Of a DNA stretch of 64,000 nucleotides, positions 30,800 through 40,541 are shown piece by piece. The translations under genes were made by a program, and so were the position numbers. The notes under the pieces were generated by a model. That model did not search any database. It was not told where the DNA came from and was given only the letters and a program-made list of their open reading frames with translations. The DNA comes from Globisporangium splendens (lineage: Eukaryota; Oomycota; Peronosporomycetes; Pythiales; Pythiaceae): NCBI GenBank assembly GCA_006386115.1, contig VFIW01000009.1, positions 1-64,000 of the forward strand, written 5' to 3'. Numbering within the stretch: position 1 is the stretch's first letter; each line of letters begins with the position of its first letter.

Positions 30800-31754
30800 G
30801 TCACCGATTGGCTTTCTCGACAGCGTGCCTGGATCTTTTCTGACGACTACCGTCTGTATTTATGCGTCGGTCGGCCATCTATTGGTATATTTTCATCGTG
30901 GACCCGAAATCGACCAGCCGCAGAAGTCCAAAAACAGTGCTGAGCATATTTTCGATTTGCGAAATTCGAGGGTTGTCCTCAGGATATGAAGTCGTCGCCC
31001 AAGAAAGCTCCGTCACCTGTTGCAGGTGTCACTACGCTTTGCGTGTTTGCATGCATAAGGATATCTTGTTCGCTTTAGACGTAACATAGTATACCTCACT
31101 GAAACACCCAAGTCGATTGCCTCTTTTTGGAATGAAGCCGCAGCTGAAGAAGGCTCACCGAGTCGCAACACAAAAATGAGTAGAACCTCCATTCAGTCAA
31201 TACTACGTCATGTCAGTCGATGCAGATGAACCACACGATGAAATACAACCTTCTATTCAGCTTCTCGACAGATTCTTGAGAATCTCAAGTTGAGATTGCA
31301 ATATTGCCAAAAATGAACAATTGTTTCTATTATCAACTATTATTTAGAACATATAAAAACACAAATGGCAATTGTGGGTCAATATTACAATCTATATCAA
31401 AAATAAGCGAAAAATCTGCTGCCCAGTTTTCTTCATAAAAGAGACACACATCCGAGTCAGATAATTTGAAATATATGACGGCGATTTTGAAGGGAGGGAT
31501 CAAAAATCTCATTGAATGTTCTATCTACTGGTTGCCACGCACACACACCTGGTTAGGCTTCGGCTACTGAGCGCAAATGACACGGAGGGGGGTGCTGCGT
31601 AGTGGCGATCGAAGCTGCTCATGTCCGCAAACTGGTGGGCTTTTGCACAAAACGGTTATATTTCAATTTAAGCCTGGCTAAACCTGTCGAAACCTGCGCA
31701 AACATACGGAAACAAATCCTCTTGGCAGCGGACTTGTCTGACATATTTCAGATT
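30800..31754. other. Intergenic, AT-rich
   Basis: From about 31090 to 31560 the sequence is AT-rich with no coding potential. No gene or repeat is assigned. Confidence 0.5.
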
Positions 31755-33214
31755 ATGCAGGCAACCAGCTAACAGTCAACAGGAGCCGTGGTGCAGGAAG
31801 CACTCAAAACGAGAGTACAAGTGGATCAGCAACGGCATTGGAGCCGTCATCGTGATGCCAGTGTCGGAGAGGAATCACACGGACTGCATTCAGGTGCAAC
31901 GGCAAGCAAACGGAGTTCTCCGGACAGTGACCGACTGGGCCGGGGATGCTGTCTGTCAACAAGAGGTGGCAATGATCGAGGAAGAAATAAATGTCATAGA
32001 GTGGACATTCAAACCGCACCCGCTCACGACTCTCTGTCCATGGCTGGTGCTTGAGCATACACTCCCAAACAGGATCCAGAAGACAATTGACCGAGCACGA
32101 ACACGGTGGCCGGATGTGGGGAGACAAAAGAAACTATCTCACACATAGTCTGGAGTTGCAAGCGAGCACAAGCCGCGTGGACGGCCATCCTCGGGCGATG
32201 GATGGGCCGAACATTGACGGAGCAAGCACTCAACCTCTTCTTACCGCATGTTGCGAGCCGCACAGCCCCGCCAGGTCAACGATCTTTGCTCCGGGAATTG
32301 GAAAAGCACTTCGGGTTCATTTCTCCGGAACACTCGACAGCTCTACAGAAACTTTGATTTATCGTCACATCAAGCATCCCAGTATTGCTATGGAGAACGA
32401 GGGTGGAAATAGTGCATGAACGGCAACACCTCACTATCGAAGAGAGTATCCAGCGTGTGTGGACAGCGTGTGTGATGCAAGTGCGGGCTGTGGCTCATCG
32501 GATGAGAACGCTCAAAGGAGAAAAGATCAACGCAGCGTGCCTGAGCCAACTGCTCAGCGTACTGGAGAGACAAGACTTGTCGCGCCAAATGGAAGCATGA
32601 CATTTGTATTTCGATGGAGGTGCACGCGGCAACCCAGGTCCAGGAGGCAGTGGTTGGGCACTCATCTTCCTGAATGAATACAGCAATCAATGGGAACTCA
32701 AAGCATGCGGCTATGCGTACATGGGACCAGAAGTCACGAACAATTGGTGCGAATACAGCGCACTGAAAGATGGTCTGACACACAGTGCACACTACCTACA
32801 CCACTATGAAGTCAAGTTGGAAGTCTTCGGAGATAGCCAAGTGATTATCGCATCCCAGAACGGATTCTCCTGAATGCGCCAGACCGAGTTGCAGCCACTA
32901 GCAGTTCGGGTAAATCAAATCATCGCCAACTTTGCGTGGACCTCCTGGAATCACACAAAACGAGAACAAAACAAGATGGCCGATCTTCTCGCCAACATGG
33001 CAATGAACTCCAAGAATGCGAAGATACTCACCGACGAATCGCGGGGAAGTGATCAAGTTCTTCTGTCCCAAATCGCAGCTCTACTCGACAATGAAATCGG
33101 TGCCACACCGTCAAAGCTTAGAAACACCTCACTGTCAGCAGTGTTAATGAGACTCAGGAATTCTCAAACTGCATTCAGATCGCAAGTTAAATAGAATTAC
33201 CTTCTCTCTCTCTC
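31755..33214 (+). mobile_element. 5'-truncated LINE copy L3 (zinc-binding region + RNase H)
   Basis: It differs from the copy at 16575-18032 at only a handful of bases seen by eye (for example acatagtctgg versus acatagtatgg, catggcaatg versus catgggaatg). It has the same 5' breakpoint (atgcagg.aaccag), the same three TGA stops and the same CT-rich tail. The RNase H residues are intact but the protein is interrupted. Identical truncation and stops mean that L2 and L3 come from one damaged source. Confidence 0.85.
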
Positions 33215-33401
33215 AGACATACTTCAGAAAAATAAGCACCCTCGCACTAAAAGGGTGCAAAACAGCAACATGCGCACGAGGATCTCGATGACGACTTTTC
33301 TCTTTTTGAGGAAATAGAGAGTGATGCAGCAGCAGCTGAAGACGATACGAACGCAGTGCATGAGTGCGAGAGAGACGATCGATCCACCCAGGGAATCCGT
33401 C

Positions 33402-33558
33402 GATGGCAACAGACTATGGAGCGCCGTACATTTTGATGGATACATCGGCATCTAACTGCGACGTAATTTACAAGGCAGTGACTTGCGAGCGAGCCAGGAA
33501 CTGACTTCTCGTTTTTCCCAATTGCGACCGAAGATAGTCAAGGTGCTTTGCGATAAGT
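33402..33558 (+). pseudogene. Relic 3' end of the membrane/LRR-like gene, fragment 1
   Basis: GAPYILMDTSASNCDVIYKAV aligns with GEPSILMQSSTSARQVIYGAV at the C-terminus of copy A. After a one-base insertion, EPGTDFSFFPIATEDSQGALR and a stop match its end GTEWTFFPLATEDEQSALR. Only the last 45 or so codons remain. Confidence 0.7.
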
Positions 33559-33804
33559 ACGCCAAACTCACGCAGCACGCATAGTATTTACGCTACGCTC
33601 GGTTTCGTGACTGGCTATCGGCATACGAGTCTACGCTATCAGTATTGAACCCTATGATTTGAACGCGTCACAGTCGATTGACCTCGCGGGCTTGCATTTT
33701 CTACTAGGCACATCCTTCGTTAGGCTTCTTTCTTTGCCTCGTAATGGAACTAAAAGTTCAGTGACTTCAACGTCGTGTATCACCCATACCAGTTTCAGCG
33801 TCGA

Positions 33805-33960
33805 GCCAAAGACGTGTGGATGGATATCTCGGCATCAACGCGACAGGTGATTTGTGGAGCCGTCAGATGCGAGGCAGGAACCGAGCGAACCTTCTTTCTG
33901 CTCGCGACGGCGCATGAGCAGGGTGCAATGCGGTATTGGAGTAAAGATAGCTTGTGGGCA
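33805..33960 (+). pseudogene. Relic 3' end of the membrane/LRR-like gene, fragment 2
   Basis: A second, tandem remnant: ISASTRQVICGAVRCEAGTE and FFLLATAHEQGAMR align with the C-terminus of copy A, but the stop is lost and the frame runs on. It is closer to copy A than fragment 1 in the RQVI-GAV region. Confidence 0.7.
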
Positions 33961-34494
33961 GGTCACGAAAGTAAACCCAACGCGCCAAGTTGAAAGAAAC
34001 CACAGCACAGATATATCGATTAATTCAGCATCGCTCTGTCTGAGTCTTTGCAATACTAGGTCTAGCACTCCGGCAATCGCATCGGGCTATAATCGCGGAA
34101 ATGAAACTACACAGCAATCAATATTGTGATTTCTTCGACTTGTGTGGACGACGACAATGTGATGCTGTCGGCTTCTGCCTGCAGTAGTTTCGTTGACACG
34201 CATGATCTGCAAGAGTTAATGCACCATGAGAGCTGTGAGAGTTAAACAAGCAAATGAAGGATGCATTTCCCTGGTAATGGGCTAATTTTATGCAGATTCA
34301 ACCTACGACGTCTCCGATATGGTTGGCACTTTTGTACTACCAATTCTAGATGTTTAAGTTTGTTCCAGTCTCACATCTCAAGAAATCGATGCAGTGTCCA
34401 TATCTAAAGAGAAACCCACGACATGTAGCGTGCGTGTGTGAATGGGTATGCAGTTCAGGGGTATCCAGTTCAAGCGTTTGGCAGCAGCCACGGA
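33961..34494. other. Intergenic, no gene seen
   Basis: Spacer before the 3' end of the second isocyanide synthase gene. No supported feature. Confidence 0.5.
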
Positions 34495-36393
34495 TTAATT
34501 GATGTGTACGCGTCGGACGTGACGACCGTCGGTTCTCATCCCCGTTCGCGCGTGAATCATTGCGAAATTGTCAACGATCACAAACTCTCCTTTCGTCCAC
34601 GCATGGGTGTGGCAGTACTGTGGGTCGTACAGTTTGTTGAGGAGCAAATCGCACACCCATTCAGCGTCCACACTGTCCAATGACCCATCAGGTTGCAAGG
34701 CCATGACAGTCGTCGGGTGGAGCTTCGTTTGCTCGCGGCTCCATGGCTCGTGGTATCGAAGCACATCTTCTCCCGTCACCGGGTGCTTGATAATAACAGG
34801 TGACGTGTGGACAAACTCTTGGTGTCCAAAGAGCGACGTGTTGTACACGAGGGTGATCTCGCTCAGTCGTTCTTTCTCCTCGGCCGTCAATGCGTTCAAG
34901 ATTCTGCGGGTATGTGCCATCAAGGTGGCTCCATTCACTTCCGTCGGGTCAGCACTCGGGTATGCCTCGACGCAGTGAAAAAACATGAACAGAGGTACAT
35001 CGCCGAGCTCCGCTGCGTCCTCGGTCTTCTTCTTGTACATGCCGTCGTAGTGCATCGGCATCGACTCGAGCGTCTGTCCCGTCAGCGAAGTATCTTTCAC
35101 CGACTTCAGTTCATAGATGGTTCCCCATGGCCACTGCATCACTTCGCCGATACGCTCGGAAGCCTTGTCGAGATCGTCATCCTGCTTGAAACCCTGAAGA
35201 CAGACGACACCGTGCTTGTGCGCCAACTTGCGGAAACTCTTGACTGGGACATCCATGAGCGAAGGTGGCATCATGGCGGATGGCGACGCGCGGATGATCA
35301 AGAGCAGCGGTTCTTCAATGAACTCGACGTTGAGCTTCGCCCAGGCGGCTCGGTCGTCATCGTCCTCAACGACCGGGGTGGTGTTACTACTGTCGCTGAC
35401 GGCCACGGTTTGCACGTCCACAGCCTCCACTCGCTCACGGAACCCCCAAGCGCGACCACGCTTCTCGACCAACTCGTACTTGCTGTGGTCAACATCTCGA
35501 AGCTGGAGCTTGTGGACAGTGCCGTCCGCATCTTCACATATCACCGAGTGCCACGGGGTTCGTGGGATTCCCGCGGTGTGTGTGACCAGATGGATGCCGA
35601 ACTTTGGACCCGCGTTGTCGTACAAGTGGATCGACATGCGGAGCGCTTGTGGGTACGTCACATCAACGAGCGTCGAGAAGCCGACGTTGCGGTGCATCAT
35701 CTTCTTGGCGATCTCGCTGCATCGCTTGTCGATGGCACTGTTGGACAGACCGACCAATTGAGGTGCGAGGTCGCGACGCAAGAAGATGCGGAAAGATCGA
35801 TAGGTGCTGAGAAGTCCGGCATCCCGCTTGATCTCTTCGCTCATATCCATCTTCTCGACGTTGAAGCGTTCGAGAATCTCTTTGATGGGGTCTTCGGTCT
35901 GGGTGTAGTTCTCGAGATCGTCGAAACGGATGTGGGTGTGGCCAGCATCCTTCACGATAGCCTTGAGCTCGTCTTTGTACGCCTTCAGATCGTCGTTCGA
36001 CACACCAAGGAGGTCGTTGAAGACTCGACCGTCGCTGAAGATCACCAGGTGGCAGCCGAGAGGGTACACGCGTTCAATCGACTTGCAGAAGTTCTCGAGG
36101 CGATCGAGTGCCAGTTCCTCGCCACGGTCAGGCAACTTGCCCAACACCTTGTCGATACTGTTCGGGGACTTGGAGGGGAATGCTGGTAGCACCATCGTGA
36201 TGGGGGTTTTCGCGTCGATGAACTCCTGGAGCGTCTTCTGCATAGCGTGCTTGCCTTTGCTCTCAAAGGCATCCATGCCAGGTTCTTCAAAGCGGCTTTG
36301 GATGGTCTTGAACTCTTGAATGAAAGTGTCGATGACAGAAGAAACTGCAGTCGATGTCTTGTCAGGATGCGCGCTGTCCATATTTGGGGCCAT
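34495..36393 (-). CDS. Isocyanide synthase (DIT1/PvcA) - Fe(II)/2OG dioxygenase (PvcB/TauD) fusion, copy 2
   Basis: Also 632 residues from MAPNM, differing from copy 1 at about fifty positions, several of them in the first 20 residues. All landmarks are kept: VLPAFPSKSPN, KVLGKLPDRGEELAL, SDGRVFNDLLG in the isocyanide-synthase half; HYDGMY (H448, D450) and distal H614 in the dioxygenase half. No stop or frameshift is seen, so both copies are probably functional, perhaps with different substrates or expression. The initiator at 36444-36459 supports the start; an in-frame ATG upstream at 36552 lies before it. Both copies lie on the same strand, 28.7 kb apart. Cytosolic by absence of a signal peptide. 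Confidence 0.85.
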   Translation of the reverse strand: MAPNMDSAHPDKTSTAVSSVIDTFIQEFKTIQSRFEEPGMDAFESKGKHAMQKTLQEFIDAKTPITMVLPAFPSKSPNSIDKVLGKLPDRGEELALDRLENFCKSIERVYPLGCHLVIFSDGRVFNDLLGVSNDDLKAYKDELKAIVKDAGHTHIRFDDLENYTQTEDPIKEILERFNVEKMDMSEEIKRDAGLLSTYRSFRIFLRRDLAPQLVGLSNSAIDKRCSEIAKKMMHRNVGFSTLVDVTYPQALRMSIHLYDNAGPKFGIHLVTHTAGIPRTPWHSVICEDADGTVHKLQLRDVDHSKYELVEKRGRAWGFRERVEAVDVQTVAVSDSSNTTPVVEDDDDRAAWAKLNVEFIEEPLLLIIRASPSAMMPPSLMDVPVKSFRKLAHKHGVVCLQGFKQDDDLDKASERIGEVMQWPWGTIYELKSVKDTSLTGQTLESMPMHYDGMYKKKTEDAAELGDVPLFMFFHCVEAYPSADPTEVNGATLMAHTRRILNALTAEEKERLSEITLVYNTSLFGHQEFVHTSPVIIKHPVTGEDVLRYHEPWSREQTKLHPTTVMALQPDGSLDSVDAEWVCDLLLNKLYDPQYCHTHAWTKGEFVIVDNFAMIHARTGMRTDGRHVRRVHIN

Positions 36394-36443
36394 GGTTGAT
36401 TGTTTTGGGCGATGGAGAGTTGGTTGGTTGTTTGCTGCGAGGC

Positions 36444-36459
36444 AAATTGATGAGTGAGC
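36444..36459 (-). promoter_or_regulatory. Oomycete-type initiator upstream of isocyanide synthase copy 2
   Basis: Minus-strand GCTCACTCATCAATTT fits GCTCATTYYNCAWTTT and sits about 50-65 bp before the start, the same place as in copy 1. Confidence 0.65.
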
Positions 36460-36479
36460 TGCCGAGAACGCGTTGGAGT

Positions 36480-36890
36480 TCGGGCAGATACGAAGGTGTC
36501 TCGCGTCGCTAAACCAGTCACTCGAAATTCCCAACGGAATAGGAAGGTGCAAAGACTGCCGCCTCTGGTGTGGGAGTAGGAGCTCTCATGGCGCTGCTCG
36601 GTTGGTCGAGTGGATTTGCGGGATACGCAATCGTTTCGACGAACGAGGCGTGGGTGACAGGTGCTCAGATTGTGGAGCGAGGACACATATACAACCTGTA
36701 TCACGCATGTTGCACCCATTCATACGTAATACACTTGCATAGACAACAGCCCGCCATATCCAAGTAAGTTTAAGCGCGTGTCGAGAAATGCTCACCACCA
36801 GTCCATGCACAGTGCTCGCCACCAGGAATGATTAGCAAATACCGTCAACTCGTGGCAGTCAACTGGGAACTGTGAGGTCATCCCGCAAAA
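36480..36890. repeat. Promoter-side duplicated segment (right copy)
   Basis: Similar in patches to 7763-8140 in the same order and orientation, for example gtggcagtcaactgggaactg and ggatttgcgggatacgcaatc. Confidence 0.55.
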
Positions 36891-38733
36891 ATCGAATCTT
36901 TCTGGGCAACTCTTGGACCACCCACAAACTTCTATGTGTGCACAGCGCATGCAAGTATAAACCTACACTCCCACACTGTGACACTCTCGAAGTGCGCAGC
37001 AATGGGAAAGCACGGATGTTTTGGTCAATAGGATTGACGAATTGTGCCCAACTGGATGCAATTTTCCATGCAAAAGTGTGGCCCCAGACGAAGGGCTTCC
37101 CAGCACGTGGATAGATCGAGCGAAGCAGAGCGAGACCAGTGTGGGGTTGATTTTCCCCCAAGTGTCAACTAGAAGACTAGCGTTTCGTGAATTCAACAAC
37201 ACCAAGTGAATGAATGCATGGATCTTGTGGGGAGGACATATGCGTTTAATGAGCTGTACAGCTTGACATTGGACAGCACGCTGGAACCGCAAATAGATCG
37301 TCGCCTTCTTGCCATTTTGCGCACAATGTCGAGATCATATTTGAAGTGCTCAGGTTTCGCATTGCAGTAAAACCTCTACATAAAAGTGTCGACTGGATCC
37401 TGCCATTGCGCGTATTATCTAGCCTGATGCTATCACCTGTACTCTGCCAATGGGCCACAAAAAACAAAGGACACTTTGGTTGACGTTTTCATGTACTTAA
37501 TTCTGTCACCGATAGCGATTTCTGATGGACAAACACTCGTAAAGAAACGAATGTTCCGCTGCACACTAGAGGACACTGCACCCTGAACAACCCACCCCTG
37601 ACTCGCATCCAGTGACCAGCGTGCACAGTCAGAGAAACAAGAGTGTGTTGCACATGTGACAGGCTTCTCGGTGGGCCAGCTTGTGGGCTTGCGGCTAGGT
37701 GCATCTCTCGTCAGGCATCTTCGTTTGACTTCGGCAACAAAATTAAAAGCTCAGTAACTTCAACGTCGCATCTCACCCCATGCCCATTTCAAAAAGCGTG
37801 ACGCCAACCGCAAAGACTATTTGCTAAATGAGAGAACTAATTGTGTGGACGTCACTGTCTCCTTTCGTGGTTCAAGTTGTTTGAGTCTAGCAAGTGGTTC
37901 GTTCATCCATCGAATCTGCATTCACTGGGTTGCGTCCAAGTATATTGTGCAACGAAGCGGCGGCATCACTTCGGGTTGCTTGATTGGCTGGCGACTCTTC
38001 AATCTCGTGTATCCTCACTCCACCCATTTCTTCTGGATTTATTTTTCGTGATATATCGGGTACACATTGAGGCTGAAGAGACGAGCCCTTGAAATCACCG
38101 AGACAACACAACTGGAAAAGCCCTCGATTCGGCATTTGAAGAGATGTCTGACTCCATATTCTCATGGAGCAATGTTGTCATCGTCACCAGCAAGGCGCTC
38201 GGAAAATCCCAGCCTAGCAGTCCAGCGCTGTCATTCGGGTTCGGCGTGCTTTCGATGTTGCTACAACTCAATTTTTCACGCAACCGTCGTTTTTATGACA
38301 AAGATCAATGGGTCACTCGCACCCCTTGGAAGTTATCACACTGAGATACGCAAGTTGAAGCCCGAACTGCCACCCTAAAACACCAGCAGCAAGGAGTCAT
38401 GAGTCCCCTCAAGGGTTTCGTCAGCCTATCGCATGTAGTAACTAGCAAACTCATGGGCGAGGAGAAGGAAGCCGCTGAACCCAGCATCCCTCTCGCTTGG
38501 TCTGCTGATCGCACAATTCGTTGTAGCTCTTTGGCGAGAGGAACACGCAAAAATTCTTTGGATGCATGCACCCAAAAGCAGGTTATTTTTTAATCTGAAA
38601 ATTTTCGCTGCGTGCTGCGATGTCAGTGCCGCCAGCTTCCTCTCTCTCTCCGCTCTTTGTGTCTGGAGTCATGCATCACAAAGCCAACTTGTCTGCACTT
38701 GCACCCAAGTCTCATTCTGATTTTTACCATCAG
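36891..38733. other. Intergenic, no gene seen
   Basis: No supported gene. A stretch at about 37686-37820 resembles 33688-33815 (aaaagctcagtaacttcaac versus aaaagttcagtgacttcaac), a dispersed duplicated non-coding piece. Confidence 0.5.
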
Positions 38734-38750
38734 CCACTCATTTCCAACCC
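38734..38750 (+). promoter_or_regulatory. Initiator-like element of the four-PAN gene
   Basis: CCACTCATTTCCAACCC is a partial match to the oomycete Inr, about 90-105 bp before the ATG. A weaker ctcattctgattttt lies at 38711-38725. Confidence 0.4.
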
Positions 38751-38840
38751 AGCGACTTCCCAAGAACTTACAACCTCTGATCCAGCGTCATCAGCCCAAG
38801 CACCAAAGCGCAACGAACCTTGGTACAGCATCCCGGAACG

Positions 38841-39914
38841 ATGGCACTCCCTCGCTTCTGTTTTGTGAGCGCGATCGCGTTGCTCGTTTTACTCGTTACC
38901 CGAGTGTCGGCGCACTTGCGCACGAGGCATGACGGCATCCCGATGTCCACCCCACGCCGCATGGAGGCCATGTACATGGCGGTCATGCAAGCGCCGCCGC
39001 CGTTCTGCTTCATTGAAAATGGCTTCGACTATTTCGACAACGACATCGGCAACGCGCCAGCCGACGATGCCTCGAAGTGCTGCGATAAATGCTCCGCGTT
39101 CGGCACGGGATGCACTGCGTGGTCGTGGAGCAATTTCAACGGCGGCACGTGCTGGTTCAAGAGCGCGCGAGGTGCGATCGTCGTCAATCCGAACGTCAAG
39201 TCGTCGTTGCTCTTCGCCTCGCCGCCAGCCGTCTGCCAGCTCCAAGCCAACACCGACTACAAGGACAACGACTTGGCCCGCATGGACAGTCCTACGCCCG
39301 GTGGATGCTGCGATATTTGCAGAAACTTCCTCGGCTGCCGCGCGTTCTCGCACAGCAATTTCAACGGCGGGTCTTGCTGGCTCAAATCGGCCAAGGGCGA
39401 AGTTATTTCGAACCCCGGTGTCACGTCGGCGGAGGTGTATCCCAGTCCACCTAAGGACCCGTCTTGCCCGAACGCGCTTGAAGAGAATACCGACTTTGTG
39501 GACAACGATATTGGCAACGTCAAGAGCAGCACGCCAAGTGGATGTTGCTCGCTCTGTAAAAACTGGATGGGCGGTGGCGTTTGCCGTTCGTTCTCGTGGA
39601 GCAACCACGAGGGTGGAACCTGCTGGCTCAAGAGCGCCAAGGGGAGCACCATTTCGAAGGCTGGAGTCACATCGTCGATGATCTTGCCCAACCCGCCAGT
39701 AGTAAGTTGCGTGTTTGAGGAAGGTATCGACTTTGTCGACAATGACTTCGCCAACGTGCCCGGTACTGCTGATAGCTGCTGTGCGGCTTGCAAAGCTAGA
39801 GCACCGGTATGTAAGGCGTTCTCGTGGTCGAACTTCCAAGGTGGTACTTGCTGGCTCAAGACGGCAAAGGGAGCAACGGTGGCCAACCCGGGTGTCAGGT
39901 CGGCGGTCATCTAA
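38841..39914 (+). CDS. Secreted protein with four PAN/Apple domains
   Basis: A 357-residue protein from MALPRFCFVSAIALLVLLVT, a strong signal peptide with likely cleavage after RVSA. An upstream in-frame ATG at 38820 would weaken the signal. Four PAN/Apple modules start at about residues 54, 130, 207 and 287, each with the D-x-x-DND...CC-x2-C...C-x-(A/S)-(W/F)-S....GGTCW spacing, and they fill the whole mature chain. The modules resemble those of the GMC oxidase at 25692, which suggests shared ancestry. In oomycetes such secreted PAN proteins (for example CBEL, which also has cellulose-binding domains) bind polysaccharides; no cellulose-binding module is seen here. Role as a wall-binding or host-surface lectin is inferred. 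Confidence 0.85.
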   Translation: MALPRFCFVSAIALLVLLVTRVSAHLRTRHDGIPMSTPRRMEAMYMAVMQAPPPFCFIENGFDYFDNDIGNAPADDASKCCDKCSAFGTGCTAWSWSNFNGGTCWFKSARGAIVVNPNVKSSLLFASPPAVCQLQANTDYKDNDLARMDSPTPGGCCDICRNFLGCRAFSHSNFNGGSCWLKSAKGEVISNPGVTSAEVYPSPPKDPSCPNALEENTDFVDNDIGNVKSSTPSGCCSLCKNWMGGGVCRSFSWSNHEGGTCWLKSAKGSTISKAGVTSSMILPNPPVVSCVFEEGIDFVDNDFANVPGTADSCCAACKARAPVCKAFSWSNFQGGTCWLKTAKGATVANPGVRSAVI

Positions 39915-40541
39915 CCCAACCGGTGGGTCTCATTCGAACCTTGAACCACTCAGCAGCTACACTGTATTTTGTGTGCAGCCCTTGTCGTTTGCCTTTTTTT
40001 TTCAAAGCAAGCCTCAAGAGTCTGCCAACCTCTCTCAACGTTGCCGGATCAATCTGCTTCCAGCTCACAACACCCAAAAAACAACAGAAAAACTCGATCC
40101 GGGATGCGCTGGTGTCCACTTTGTTTTTCCTTTCGAATGCGTGTCAAGTCTCCATAAAGGTCGTAGCGTAGCTAGCTGTTCAAGGTAGCCTCGTGCGTAT
40201 TTCTCTCAATATCAACTCGTTTCCGTGAAACGCGCATCGATGGCGCAGATCTGATTATTTGGGAGGTGCAAACGCTGATACGAACACGTTGATCTAGGCT
40301 CGGTGCCACAGAGAGCGGCAAATGATGAAATATCGTGCTGCCCAGGTTCTTTCGTTTCCATCGAAGACGTCTCCAAGGTCGGCGGACAGGTTCTCAGACG
40401 CAACCCCAGATCGAGAAAACCAGTTTGCTCGGTTTCAGCCTCAGAATCGTTCATTTTGTGCTAAATTAGGCTTGTGTAGTCATGAAAGACTACTAAGAGG
40501 GCAACGACGAGCGTCATCTCCTCTCGAAAGCCTCCGCTCCA
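39915..40541. other. Intergenic, no gene seen
   Basis: Spacer between the PAN gene and membrane/LRR-like copy B. No clear promoter element. Confidence 0.5.

Noticed and set aside
34807..36189. Long plus-strand open frame opposite isocyanide synthase copy 2 (and a shorter one opposite copy 1)
   Set aside because: The antisense frame follows the codon bias of the real gene; it has no domain and is broken up in copy 1.
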